NCBI GenBank assembly: GCA_965644295.1
Contig: CBFFRP010000181.1
Coordinates: forward strand, 124,001 to 188,000
Direction: 5' to 3'
Source of the DNA: Paraphysomonas bandaiensis
Taxonomy: Eukaryota; Chrysophyceae
DNA length: 64,000 bases
Shown here: piece by piece, positions 31,439 to 42,976 of the stretch
How the letters are laid out: each line of letters opens with the position of its first letter
Numbering within the stretch: the first letter of the stretch is position 1
Program-made: the position numbers and the translations under genes
Notes under the pieces: model-generated
Seen by the model: the letters and a program-made list of their open reading frames with translations, nothing else
What the model was told of the DNA's origin: nothing
Database searches by the model: none

Positions 31439-33795
31439 ATGAGTGAGGATATCAACTCACGAACAACCAGTCGAACAAAGAGGTATAGCATATCAATACA
31501 TATACAGCACAGTCCCACTCACCATATGATTATAGTGATAACATACACTCCATTAAAATACCTTCATGGGAATTAATTGAATCAAATGGAAACAAATATG
31601 CGGTATACATGAAAATACATTACTAGTACTATATAATCTTTGCATGTACCTATATAGGTGTATGTTGTGGAGATATGTTCGACGCTTGGCAATAGACATA
31701 TTGTTCGTAAAGTACGTTCTTATATACAACTTTATATCTTGTAACTGTTATTTAGAGATATTCTGAGTTTCGTACATTGAGAAGAAAATGTCGCAGTCTA
31801 ACTGATCGATCGCACTATATAGAAGGATTTCCTAAGAAAAAATGGTTTTTTAATACTACAAAAAGTTGTTTGGATGAACGTCGAAAACTACTGGAAATAT
31901 ATATTAACAAAATTGCATTATTTGCTCAATTAAATGGTAAATTCAAATGTGAATTGTGTGAGTTTATACAAGTGGAGGAAGACCTGCTGGATTATGTAAT
32001 CGACGATGAGGTATCAGAAGGGGATAATTCACATGGAAACAGCGCTGAAAAGGTGTTAACTCAGGATCTGACGGAAGGTCTGCCTCGTCGAGGAAGTCAA
32101 CCAGTACCATTCATGCAGCCGAAGGATGGCTCACCGCCCATGACCCTAACAGGATATATCAAGAAGGAGAGTAGCTTTTCAAGTGCACTAAGCCGATATC
32201 TCTTTGAGCTTAAGTCTACACCTGTGGCCTCTACCCTGAGATATTATGCAGCCGACGGAGATACTGTCAAGGGCGTTCTCGACCTTCGTGCATGTCGTGT
32301 AGAAGAAAGTGAAGAGTGCCGACTATCTTTGGAGACTCCTTCCAACGGGATATGGATTTTGGTGCTCGAAGATTCGATGGAATATGAGTACTGGATGTCT
32401 GCCATAAATTGCCATATTGCATATGCACAGGCCAGAGTTCCACCGCCAATGAAGGGGTATCTCATGAAAGCGGGGCATATTAATCAGAACAGTTGGAATA
32501 AACGCTATTTTGTGCTACAATCCACCGTTACTGCCACGACCCTTACCTACTATGAACATCACTCTGAAGATCCGCCATATGGCGTTAATAAGAAAAAAGA
32601 AATCAATATCCGGGACTATGAGCTCGATGAGTATACTGGGAGCGATGATATGATATATCTTAAAACACGTGTAGTGGAAGCGCACCCGGTACACGATGTA
32701 TACCGACTACGCTTCATTGATTCCTCTGATCGTGCAGAATGGGTTGATGCCTTGCGTAGCCATATTGAATATGTTATGTCGTATGAAGGCCCTGAGAGTC
32801 TCATTAGCACAGTCACGAATATGGGAAAGGCAGCTTTTGGCGGACGCTCAGATGATAGCGGCCGGCGTAAATCTCTTTTTAAATCAACGAGTTCAACTGT
32901 CTCCGACCGAGGACACACCTCCGAGCCAGTTTCTACTGTACGAAATAAACGACCTGATTTTGCTCCAGTTCAACCTTCAAAGCCTATACTATTTGTTCCT
33001 ACTGGTGATGACACCCCACCTATTAGAATTACTGGGTATATCAAGAAGGAGAGTAGCTTTTCAAGTGCACTAAGCCGATACCTCTTTGAGCTTAAGTCTA
33101 CACCTGTGGCCTCTACCCTGACGTATTATGCAGCCGACGGAGATACTGTCAAGGGCGTTCTCGACCTTCGTGCATGTCGTGTAGAAGAAAGTGAAGATCA
33201 TAGAGTTACCCTGGTGGCACCAGGGATGGGGGTATGGGTTCTTGTGTTCGATACACAGGGAGAATTCCAGTACTGGATTGCAGCTCTGCGATGCCATATT
33301 GCTTACGCAGGAGTGCGTATCCCTGAGTCTATCTCAGGGTACATGAAAAAAGAAGGACATATACGGCACAATTGGAAAAAGCGCTTCTTTGTACTCGAGT
33401 CTACCCCAACTTCCACTACACTTACATACTATGAGAAACATTCCGAATCATCATCACTGTATGGACACAAGAGAAAAAAACAAATCAATTTACGGGAGTA
33501 TGAGTTAAACGAGCATACTGGAGAAGATGATATGATTATACTGAAAACCAAAATTGCCGAGCAGCATCCTATTCACGATGTTTACAAGCTAAAGTTTTTG
33601 GATCCCGCTGATCGCGACATCTGGGTGCCAGCACTTAAAGCTCATCTTGATTACGTTATGACGTATGAAGGAGCTGGTTTCTTGTCGGAAAAGCTGTCAA
33701 GCCGCACTAGAATGGGGCCTGGAGATATCGCTCCTGACCACATGCGCACAAGCAACAAGGAACTCTTACAGAGGCATAGCATGAGAGTGACGTAA
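31439..33795 (+). CDS. PX domain protein with four PH domains
   Basis: Four exons: 31439-31482, 31536-31602, 31658-31711, 31756-33795; phases close and give 734 residues. The first three short exons plus the start of exon 4 build a PX domain: SIKIPSWELIESNGNKYA, VYVVEICSTLGNRHIVRK, RYSEFRTLRRKCRSL, GFPKKKWFFN and ERRKLLEIYINKI. RYSEF carries the Arg that binds the phosphoinositide 3-phosphate. Then come two tandem PH pairs: PH1 (LTGYIKKESSFSSALSRYLF), PH2 (MKGYLMKAGHINQNSWNKRY), PH3 (nearly identical start to PH1) and PH4 (ISGYMKKEGHIRHNWKKRFF). Each PH ends with a W-containing helix (EYWMSAINCHI, AEWVDALRSHI, QYWIAALRCHI, DIWVPALKAHL). A Ser-rich linker (~340-400) separates the pairs. Probably a peripheral endomembrane protein reading phosphoinositides. 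PX with four PH domains is a layout I do not know. Confidence 0.85.
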
Positions 33796-34966
33796 GTGAT
33801 AATGTAGTGCTCTGACTAAGTGTGAATGGTAATCGTTGTAATGTCGGTTATATGTGATATATGGCTACATTTTAGTTGTTGTTATTTTATTAATTGATGT
33901 GATGTCGTACTTCAGCATGATATAATAATTTAGAAGTGGTGTTTTTACTCTTTTTATTGGAATTGTAACCTGGAATAAAACCTTCCATTGTTTTATCACT
34001 TATTATGCTGAGCTCTGCAGTATGATGCGGAGTATATTGTGCAATTGTGGTGAGTTAATAGTGTGCAATGGGAGAAATCAACTCATAGGTGTAGCGATCG
34101 AAACATATTAAGATTAAGTATCATGACTAGAGAGTAGAGAGCATATGCATCCAAAACAGTTAAATACTACTAATAATAGAATTTACTTTACTAATAAACT
34201 GAAATATAATCAGTTTCCTGCTTCCTGTAGATTACCAGAGCATATCCACATGATCTATAGAGTAACATCTCTCGACATCACGAGTAATATATGAATACGG
34301 AGGACAGAACAGATATCGTGAGCTCAATTCGCGCCATCACTCGATGGTCAAATTATTAAGAAGTGTTGTGATCAATAGTGAAGCACTGATGTAATCATCC
34401 TGCATCCTGCATATACAGATCCTCTAACTGGAAAACAAAACAAGATGTATGTTATGTATGTATGTTTATATCAGTGTATATTATCGTATGATATCTTATC
34501 GCACTATTGAGAGAGAGGAGTGATATAATTTAAAGCAGTATATAGCAGTCAAGAATAATCTTATGTGGTTATATGGCTATATGTCCCTTTAAAGTACCTC
34601 TGAGAGATGTGTTGGAATCCGATACGTGGAATGCTACTATAGGTAGGATATTGTACTACCAAACGTATACGTGTACATACAGTTGTGAACATACGTATGA
34701 CTGCAGTAGACATACTGCTGTATATACGTATGACATAGAATACTGCTGTAGGAATGTGAATGATATGATAGGATACATACGATATGCTGGGTTTGGGATA
34801 TATGGATTTTTCTATATGTTCTGTATGTACGCACTGTGTATCTCTGTATGCTGTATGTTTAATATCATGCATATATAAACAGCTGGTACTTAACACACAC
34901 ATATATATATATATCACTCACTGAGTATAGCACACAATATTGTACTTATATCAAATTATAGAAACA
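33796..34966. other. Intergenic, no gene recognised
   Basis: AT-rich; open frames at 34573-34878 and neighbours are rich in Y/C/I from TATA-like repeats and look non-coding. Confidence 0.45.
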
Positions 34967-35527
34967 ATGATTAGTTTTCAAACCCCTCTATTACGTTTCT
35001 TAATGATATTATCAGGACTATATTCATTGGTTACTTCATGTTCCACTGAAAGTAAATCAGATTGTTATGATGACGCATCAAGCAATGAAGGAGATTGGGT
35101 TCGTTGCGATTTATGTGTTTGTGATAATTTTGATGATTTTACGGATGATGAGAAAGCATGTTCTGCTTCAAATAACGATTTATACAATTGTTATATAAAG
35201 CAAGATGTAGATTTGCCTGATATCACATGGTCATGTAAGGTGTGTATAGTTACAATTCAATTAATCTTATTCATGGCACCTAACATGTGTTGTGTTTCTA
35301 CGTATATCAAACTGCACCGCATTTTAATAGTGTTCTAATCAAAGCATACACACATTTAGGTTCAGATGAAGACTTCTTGGGTTGTTGGGTTCGTATTTAT
35401 TTCTATTTTTGGGTGTTGTTGTATTGCGGCTATATGTGGAGGCCTTGCCAGATTGGCAAGTCAGCCGACACCGCGGAAACAAGAGGAAACACTTACCACT
35501 AATTTAACCGCTTCCCCTCAGTTGTAG
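34967..35527 (+). CDS. Small type I membrane protein, Cys-rich ectodomain
   Basis: Two exons (34967-35239 and 35360-35527), phase 0; 146 residues. A signal peptide (MISFQTPLLRFLMILSGLYS) is followed by a ~60-residue acidic Cys-rich ectodomain (SDCYDDASS, RCDLCVCDNFDDF, YNCYIKQDVD, WSCKV; about eight Cys). Exon 2 encodes one membrane span (WVVGFVFISIFGCCCIAAIC) and a short polar tail (TPRKQEETLTTN). The splice joins WSCK to VQMKTS without a stop. No family recognised; the acidic pocket could bind metal or a partner. The exon model makes a coherent signal-ectodomain-TM-tail protein, which is the main argument that it is real. Confidence 0.65.
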
Positions 35528-36784
35528 CCAGCTGCACACTAAGCGAGTATTCTATTTGGACGATACTAAGGGTATGGACGTACCTTATAATAAGGTTTAA
35601 TTTTGGAATGTGCGAATATAATGTTGTCACAAGGTAACATATAACAGATATTGGTTACGAGTGTTTAAAGTTTATTGAAACGTTGATACAACTAGCTCCA
35701 ATATACGTCCCATTCCCACTGTACGGCCGCAGAGTAGGCTTGCTAGTTCAACACATATAACACTTTTATTGTGCGTTATGTTTACGGAGCCACCCACCCG
35801 TGCATCATCATATATCACACTCAGAACCTACACACTTCACAATGATTAGGCGGGGTTTCAAATTTTCCCCATAGCCCATAGTCCATAGCTACCTTGTGTC
35901 CAGTGAGGAATGTTAAGCCCCATAATGTGCGACTTTTATCTTAACCATGTGTGGACCATGCAAGTATAACGTAGACCTAGCTGAAGCTTTTCTGCACTAC
36001 ACACAAAGAACAAACAACACGCTGTAGTTATAATAAATAATATATATAAGCATTGTTTGATTAAGTTAACACTAGCACTACACTGGGACACGCCCTCATA
36101 ATTAGCATTTAACGCTAGTAGGTGGTCTGTACTTTAGGTGACCATGCATAACAATAGGTACATAGAAATGAAACTAAAGAAAAATAAAATACAACGAGCT
36201 AATTTTTTCGCATCCAATTAAGGTGTGATGTGTAGAGAAATATTGGTGTTGATGATGCCGCTCCATAACAACCACATTACAATCACTAATACACATCATA
36301 CATTTATCTTTAAGAAGTTTGTTTGATGAATAAATCATTTTCTTCAGAGATTCTATATTGGGTAATTCTGTAGCTAAACAATGCGTATCAGCAGTGATGT
36401 TAACTGACTTAGTCAAGTTAAGTGCATTGCCTGGTTTAATTAACACTAGCACTACACTGGGACACAACGTAAAGGACATGATTATAGTTCAGAGTGTTGT
36501 ACTTTTATTCGGTAGTACTACCATAATAGTTTGCAATTTGCAATATTATCTCTTATCTCTTTCATTCAATTACTAGTGCAATATACAGTAGAAATATATT
36601 TACGGCACTGCCATTCCACAGTTTACTTCAACAGGGAACACCATATGATCACTATGAACGCAGGATACAAAGGTATTACTCTCACAGTAATATTATGGTA
36701 GATATATTATTAATTATACAGATATCGCAATTGATATATATAGATACAAAAGCTACTATCCTACTTCCTATGCCAAAATGGCAA
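35528..36784. other. Intergenic with a 26-bp direct repeat
   Basis: No gene recognised. Contains a pair of exact 26-bp direct repeats, listed separately, 374 bp apart. Confidence 0.5.
36066..36465. repeat. Exact 26-bp direct repeat pair
   Basis: taacactagcactacactgg plus flanking bases occurs at 36066-36091 and 36440-36465. The intervening ~350 bp has no recognised gene. Could be the ends of a small insertion or a duplicated regulatory word. Confidence 0.75.
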
Positions 36785-37149
36785 TTACATAAACAGGTGA
36801 CTGTATTTTCCATTGATGTACTCGACCAATTTATTGTAATTCTTCATGTCAAAATTGTTACCAGCAGGTGTAGCAAGCCTCACTTCCAGTGACAGATCAT
36901 CCAACACACGTCCGGTTAACTGCACGTACTTGCTGTATAATAATAACATATATCAGTGTTATTAGATACATATATAGATGTATAGCCTTACTTTTCAAAG
37001 GATTCGCCAGGAGATAAGTGGATCATTACTTCTCCACCATCACATGCACGTACCACATCATGTCTGCCCTCCACTTCACCCATTAAGAGAACAGTTTGTC
37101 CAATATAATTTGCCAAATGCTTTGAATTAACACGTGGGTAGACTTCCAT
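36785..37149 (-). CDS. RPA3: Replication protein A small subunit (RPA3/RPA14)
   Basis: Two exons (37149-36992 and 36932-36785), phase 2; 101 residues. The sequence MEVYPRVNSKHLANYIGQTV, then LLMGEV, YVQLTGRVLDDLSLEV and NFDMKNYNKLVEYI follows RPA3: P-R-[IV]-N...L...[IV]G..V...G.[VL], a V-x-G-x-V strand, and the C-terminal F-D-[LM]-x-x-Y-N-x-x-[IV]-x-x-[IM] helix used for trimer formation. It is slightly shorter than the human protein (~120). RPA3 is the OB-fold small subunit of the nuclear single-stranded-DNA-binding RPA trimer in replication and repair. The ATG at 37149 directly precedes the conserved start; upstream in-frame sequence is microsatellite. Confidence 0.85.
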
Positions 37150-37314
37150 TATCTTCTTGTTGATAGTGTGATATGAAGAGGTACTTATAATAGAGTGCAG
37201 TAAGATATATATACATATATATATGTATGCATGTATGTATATGTATGTGTACAGTGATGTATCTGAGGTAACCAGACACTTCATATGATGGATGAAATTG
37301 AATTTCGAATGAAC

Positions 37315-37448
37315 AATCTGGTGCTCGTGATGTTCACATTTGGATTACTTGGAGTATCTTGTGTATAAAATCTGGTGCTCGTGATGTATGTATCGAGTTT
37401 ATTCCTCTTTACCTCATATATACATACGCAATCTGGTGCTCGTGATGT
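37315..37448. repeat. Three exact copies of AATCTGGTGCTCGTGATGT
   Basis: Exact 19-bp direct repeats at 37315-37333, 37369-37387 and 37430-37448, with unrelated spacers of 35 and 42 bp. They lie 170-300 bp upstream of the RPA3 ATG (minus strand), so they could be a clustered protein-binding site. They do not fit a CRISPR array. Confidence 0.85.
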
Positions 37449-38262
37449 CACACAAGTGTTTGTCCCAATACACTGCTAGAATCACATGATAACCATATAA
37501 AGATATGCAGATATATCTATAGACATGTCCACAACATAATGATGACATATACTACTTTGTATATCAGTCACTATCACGAGTAATGGAATCGTTTTTCCAT
37601 GTGGCACATGACCATTCGGTGTGTGTATGTAATGACCGTTCAATCTGTGTATGACGTAGAAGTTCATATATATTTCTTCATCAGTAATATCATACGAGCC
37701 CTGAATTGATACTTCATTTATTGAAAATTTTAGCTGAGAAATATTTCTCAAGGTCTAGAGCCAGTAGATAGATAATAGATACATGACACATAAAAGCTTC
37801 AATTTTATATGAGTTGATAAAGGTATAAAGTACAAATTGCAACTGGTAATCGACTGATACAGTTTGTATATCTTCGAGCGAACAGAAAATATATGGTATT
37901 GGTTGACCCAAAAAGCAACTCTAGCAGTTACATGTGAACATCCCGAGAGCAGTATCACCTTCGAGAATAAAACCACTACACGCGCAAATCGAAGGACATC
38001 AATATAGGAATCCAAATTAATGAAGAGTTATGAACAACAAATGCAGATATTTTATTACTTCAACGTAAGACAACTGTTGACATAAATTCACCCCACACTT
38101 TAAAATATAACAATTAGATATGTTCCTGTATCGTTCCAATATCTACACACACTCCAAGCTGAACACATGTAAATGCGGTGGAATCAAGATCCCTAGATAT
38201 ACATTGGTCCTGGAGAGAAATTGCAGTATTATACTGGAATTCGCAGTCTAACTACAGAGTAT
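37449..38262. other. Spacer with unassigned minus-strand open frames
   Basis: Between RPA3 upstream region and the end of NME7. Minus-strand frames at 38015-37755, 37911-37714 and 37751-37482 (for example NFYVIHRLNGHYIHTPNGHV) have some protein-like character, but I found no splice model or family. May be a small unrecognised gene. Confidence 0.3.
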
Positions 38263-40022
38263 TCACAGTTTCTTTTCCATGAGTCTGAAACAGTACTCGC
38301 ACTCTGTCACCCCGTCCACCGCGAGATCGGTACAGTGTACAGCATTGTGGATATTGTCCTTCCCAAACACAGCTCTCAGTGTCCCTATACACAGATACAT
38401 GTGACTAGAGACAGAAATTTCACACACAAAGAGATTGACACATAAAACAACGACGGATAAAATTACAACATGAAGTGATAAAAGAGAGAAAGATACGCAA
38501 CAACAAAAATGGTGTCTCTTAGTGTAGCATTCATTAAATTTACCTGGTCTTAGCTCTTTGGCCATGTTGACGTCCCATGGTCCACACGTGACCCTGAAGG
38601 TGTTCACAGCATCTTCAGCACGAATTTCAAGAGCCAGACATGGTCCAGATACCAACTCAACTACGTAGTCAGCATAATTGGGAACAACACCTATATGGAT
38701 AATAAATGATACAAATACAATACATTTAACACACACAGAGTGGCGAGCGAATAGCAATAATATGTATCAGTCAAAATTCCCGATTTAGTGTTGAGATATG
38801 ATCATAAGCACCAAGCGTCGGACGTGATTATACTGAATGAAAAGAATAAATATGGAGCACAACAACATACCGTTATAGACCTCAAGGAACTCCTCTGCAC
38901 ACGGCCTGTCAAAAAGGAGGGTCTCAGCAGCAGATATTTCATAACCCTGAGATATTATGCTATCCAGAATCTTGCCCGCCAATCTAATGTGAAGGACAAT
39001 AAGGAAATACGTGACTCACAAAGTCAATGACATCTAATGTAACATACCCAGCCCTGAAAGCGTGAGGTTTCACAATGCAACAAGTACAAGAGTCCAGTGT
39101 AGCGGTCCCAGAAACAGCTGTATCAAAAGAATTCAAATTCACATGATGTGGAAAAGAAATGAGCATACAACGCCTACCATCCCGACTGAAAAGTACAGAT
39201 AGATCGTTGACTTGAGTTCCATTTGACGGCGTCAAACACTGAAAGTCCTTGAGGTTGAGATCAGCCTTTAGCTCTTGACACCTAAATATTTTCGTAAAGA
39301 TTATTCTACTACATATAGCTACTAAATACGACACATTAGAGTGTAATGCAAAGTACATGCTACGAATGTACGACTATACGGAAGTAGAATAATTATAAAC
39401 TCTGCACTTCACTCACTTTGACTCGAGTCTACTGACGCCATCTTCCCCGTGAGCATTAATGAGTAAACACGACCCATCCAATAGTTCCCTCCTGATAGGC
39501 ATGTCAGCAATACGTACGTAATATGTCATGACAAGCACATATCCAAATAGAGTACTTATGTCACTATCAGTAGTACCTTGCACGTTGAGAAATATCTAAA
39601 ATACTACAAACATCGTCGGCAGCCATATCAGACATATAGACTGTCTTTATGCTTTTCACTTGCATAACTGAGGAAATCTTATCAACAAAACGCCCCCAGT
39701 ATGACGCACAGGATGACGGTAGAATAACAATCGAGGGCTGCAGTTGTTTACATAGTACAGATTTGGTATAAGAATCCGCGTAATCCACAATATCCAGCTC
39801 CCTTGAGAAAATAAGTACTTTTGAGCCAATGAAAAGGTCATTGGGGCTTATTTCAGGTGGACAGGGTGATTTTTTGAGAAATACTTTCTTATTCTTCAAG
39901 TCAATCATCTCTACTAAATGCTTTTCCACGAAATACTTCAGAATAAACTTTTTTTTAAGCTGAGGCATTGGGTCGTACCATTCAACCACAAACTGCCACA
40001 ATTCAGTACTTACACTTGCCAT
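38263..40022 (-). CDS. NME7: NME7-like protein: DM10 plus two NDK domains
   Basis: Seven exons: 40022-39577, 39491-39417, 39281-39178, 39117-39048, 38983-38871, 38690-38544, 38384-38263; phases close to 358 residues (human NME7 is 376). Residues ~1-95 are a DM10 domain (WQFVVEWYDP, VEMIDLKNKKVFLKK, LFIGSKVLIFSRELDIVDYA). The first NDK domain (~95-215) is degenerate: the KPD strand is VILPSS and no N-x-x-H-G-SD site is seen. The second is well kept: CCIVKPHAFRAG, GYEISAAETLLFDR, GPCLALEIRAEDAV, RAVFGKDNIHNAVHCTD (with the catalytic His) and EYCFRLMEK. NME7 binds the gamma-tubulin ring complex and is an inner protein of ciliary doublet microtubules; that is family knowledge. Whether this organism makes cilia cannot be told from the window. 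Confidence 0.9.
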
Positions 40023-40605
40023 ATTATATTATACTTTTATATGACGTATATACTATATAAGAGTCTAGAACTTAGAAGAGTTACAATGAAATATAAGTAT
40101 ATATAACCTTAACATATATATATATACTCTGAAACTGCCGAACCATATTAACATTCAAACATCGAACTGCCAGATTTATTATCCAATCATTGTATAGTAT
40201 TAGTAATGAAAGGGTTATGATTAGTGGAATAGAGTGTATCTTGAATGGCAATATTTTCAGTTTTCTTTTATTACCCCACTTTTTCTTTTTGTCTTAAAAA
40301 CACCCCTTTCATGATATACCGTAGAATTTATGATACTAATATATAAAAATAGGGATATTTATGTTCAGCTGGACATATTCTTATGAAAATACTCGTACAA
40401 CTATGTGAGTCGTTAGCTTAAAATAACTATGGCATAGAGTGGTCCCCACACAGATCTATCTTTGTAGCAATCATAACAAGGATATTCTGATATAAGAATG
40501 CTTATGAGCAACCAATTGTAGTGAGGTGACCGTAGTAGTCATCTATAACGCAACTGTAGCTGTATAAATAGAGTATACATAGTATATATATCATAGATAA
40601 TTCTT
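40023..40605. promoter_or_regulatory. Divergent intergenic region
   Basis: Lies between divergent starts of NME7 (minus) and the coiled-coil gene (plus), so it should hold both promoters. AT-rich; no defined element seen. Confidence 0.4.
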
Positions 40606-42237
40606 ATGTCAATCAAAGCTAATACATCACATGTATTAGATATAAAGAGAAGTCGAAATGCTCAAGAGCGACTTCGAAGTGATCATATTGATATGATGTA
40701 TATATTAGAAAACGCGAATTCTGAGATTGAGTCCCTTCAACACGAGAACGAATGCTTGAAAGAACAGATCAAGGAGCTCTGTAAGGGTTTACCGATAGCT
40801 TCACAGCAAACATTTGATTGCGGCCATGAATCAATAATTTTATCCTTGAAAGAAGAAATATCTTTTTTAAAAGGTGAAAATATGACCTTGAAAACTAATA
40901 AAGCAATGGCAGAGAAGACCAAAAAGAAATCTATCCAGGTAGAATATACAACCCACAGTTATTTCACTCCAACAGTACTTATTCATTGTGCGCTATTTGG
41001 AAAACTGAATGTATAGTATTCTTGTAATATTGTCATGTGGAGTAGGACAACGCTGCCTGGTATAAAGAAGAAAGGGAAAAGGAAGCCACTGAGGCGAATC
41101 GCTCCAATATGCGGGTGGAAGACCTGTTGAGTGAATTTCAGCGTATGGTTAGGGAATGTCGGATGTGTTCCGAATTACAGGTTGTTTAGCGCTATGTCTC
41201 TGTTGAATGATCAAGTATGGGATGATGTGTTTCATTCATACGCTGAAGTATGCAAATGCAGTGCCAGAGTACTGTACAAATATATATGTAGTACTGTTTA
41301 GTGTTGTATTGTGTCATAACGTCATACCACAAATCTAGGTTAAGCTGGGACAATCGAGCGATGAGAGAGTGTCCATGGAAGCTGAAGTGGCTACGTCTAA
41401 AGAAATGACAGTATCTCTCCAAGATGAACTGGAAAAACACAAGAATTTGATAGTCACACTTCAAGGTGAGCTGAAAAAGTCAACGGACGCAACAACGTCT
41501 CTTCAATATGAGCTGAATGAATCAAAGGAAGTTGCTGTAAATCTTCAAGAAAAACTTAGCCAATCCATCGAGGTTGCAGCGACTCTTCGAGATGAACTAA
41601 GAAAATCTAATGAATTAGAATTAGTTCTTCAAGATGAAGTCTTAAAGCTGAAGCAAAATCAAAGGGTTCATGTTCAGACTATAGGTGAGTGTTTTTTTCA
41701 ACTCTGTAAATCTGTTTTGCATTTTATCCTCCTCATTGTATTGTGAATACATTTAATTGTATTGAATTTGTAGATGCGCGTACTCAAACGCACACTCCTA
41801 GTAAACCTCTTGAGTCTAAGAAAAGCACTACTTTCATGACACCAATAGACAGCGAACACGACGACAACATATTCAGTGGAAACGATAGTAGCGAGTGTGA
41901 ATCGACAGAGTGTGTAGATCCTCATTCGAATTTTGAGGAAGGCAGACGAGAACGAAACTTCGCGGAGTATGTTTCTAATAAAAGGTCTAATCAGGTATGA
42001 TACGTATTGTTAGTGAAGTAATATATATATGATGTCATGATTGTGTACTATTTTATTCAAACCTAGATCTGTGTGTCGTTTATTTTACAGTTTTCCATCA
42101 CATCTTACTTTTTTATACAGCAAAGCAAGGCTGCAGTTAAGAAATCACATAGTTATTCAGTTGATTCTGTTGGTCCCACCAAAGTTTCTAGAGAGATGTC
42201 CAGTGGATATATCAATCAGAAAAAGAAATGTACATAA
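40606..42237 (+). CDS. Coiled-coil protein with heptad-like tandem repeats
   Basis: Five exons: 40606-40938, 41046-41180, 41339-41684, 41774-41994 and 42121-42237; all phases close to 383 residues. Most of it is predicted coiled coil. Exon 1 has IESLQHENECLKEQIKEL. Exon 3 has ~4-5 copies of a 17-18-residue unit (VAVNLQEKLSQSIEV, MTVSLQDELEKHKNL, ATTSLQYELNESKEV, VAATLRDELRKSNEL) in which T-x-L-Q-[DE]-E-L-x-K-S recurs. The C-terminal ~110 residues are polar, Ser-rich and acidic then basic, with no domain seen. Structural or scaffold role likely; partner unknown. No specific family is recognised; similarity to kinesin-tail, myosin-tail or centrosomal proteins would only reflect the coil. Confidence 0.75.
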
Positions 42238-42976
42238 TGTATAATAAGCATTTATTATTACTCCCAGCTCCCTTTTCTTTTGCAGTAACACACAACACTA
42301 ATTATATTACGGTGCACACTGTGAAATGTTTTACCAGTGTATATCATACCACTACGGCAGCAATATTACATTAACTCGAATACGGCTTTAATCTGCCAAT
42401 AGCACTTATCATTACGATATAGTCATATATCATATGATGGTTAGTAAACTTACTTCACTGGATAGATATATGCAACTGAATATATGACCCCTTATCATAT
42501 ATGGATACACCAAGATATGGCTGTAGGCAGAGATCATACACAGCTATAAATCTGGAGCGAAATGTGCAGAAAATCCAGAAATCAGGAAAAGTACTGCGAT
42601 TTTATTCTAGTTTTATTTGGAATTTCTCGAGTTTTGGCGTTGTATGGAGTGAGTCAACTCGATTTTTATAAAAAAGACATAAATACTCCCGGGTCCCGGG
42701 CATCCATCCGGGTTCCTATCCTTTGAACTGGAGCAGTGGCTGGAATATGTGCGGCAGATAGTATATGTACATGTCTGTATGTATGTATGTATGTATATAT
42801 GTATGTATGTATATGGTAGTAATATGCGGTACTATCACACCAATGAATTTATACTAACATCCATAGCACTCATATATCCCCTTAGCACGTCTCAATATAT
42901 AATACAACTGAATAATATCAGTTCTATAATACATATTGATATTATATAAGACTAATAGAGTGATTAATTAATTAAT
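42238..42976. other. Intergenic, no gene recognised
   Basis: AT-rich; (TATG)n microsatellite at about 42776-42813. Nothing coding recognised. Confidence 0.5.

Noticed and set aside
34561-34917. Tyr/Cys/Ile-rich open frames on both strands
   Set aside because: Arise from TATAYGTA-like simple sequence; no codon bias or motif.
37315-37448. CRISPR-like array
   Set aside because: Only three repeats of 19 bp with unequal spacers in a eukaryotic promoter region; no cas genes.
39492-39576. A 22-nt intron in NME7 ending at about 39555
   Set aside because: Too short to splice; the 85-nt intron 39576-39492 keeps phase and gives a better NDK alignment.
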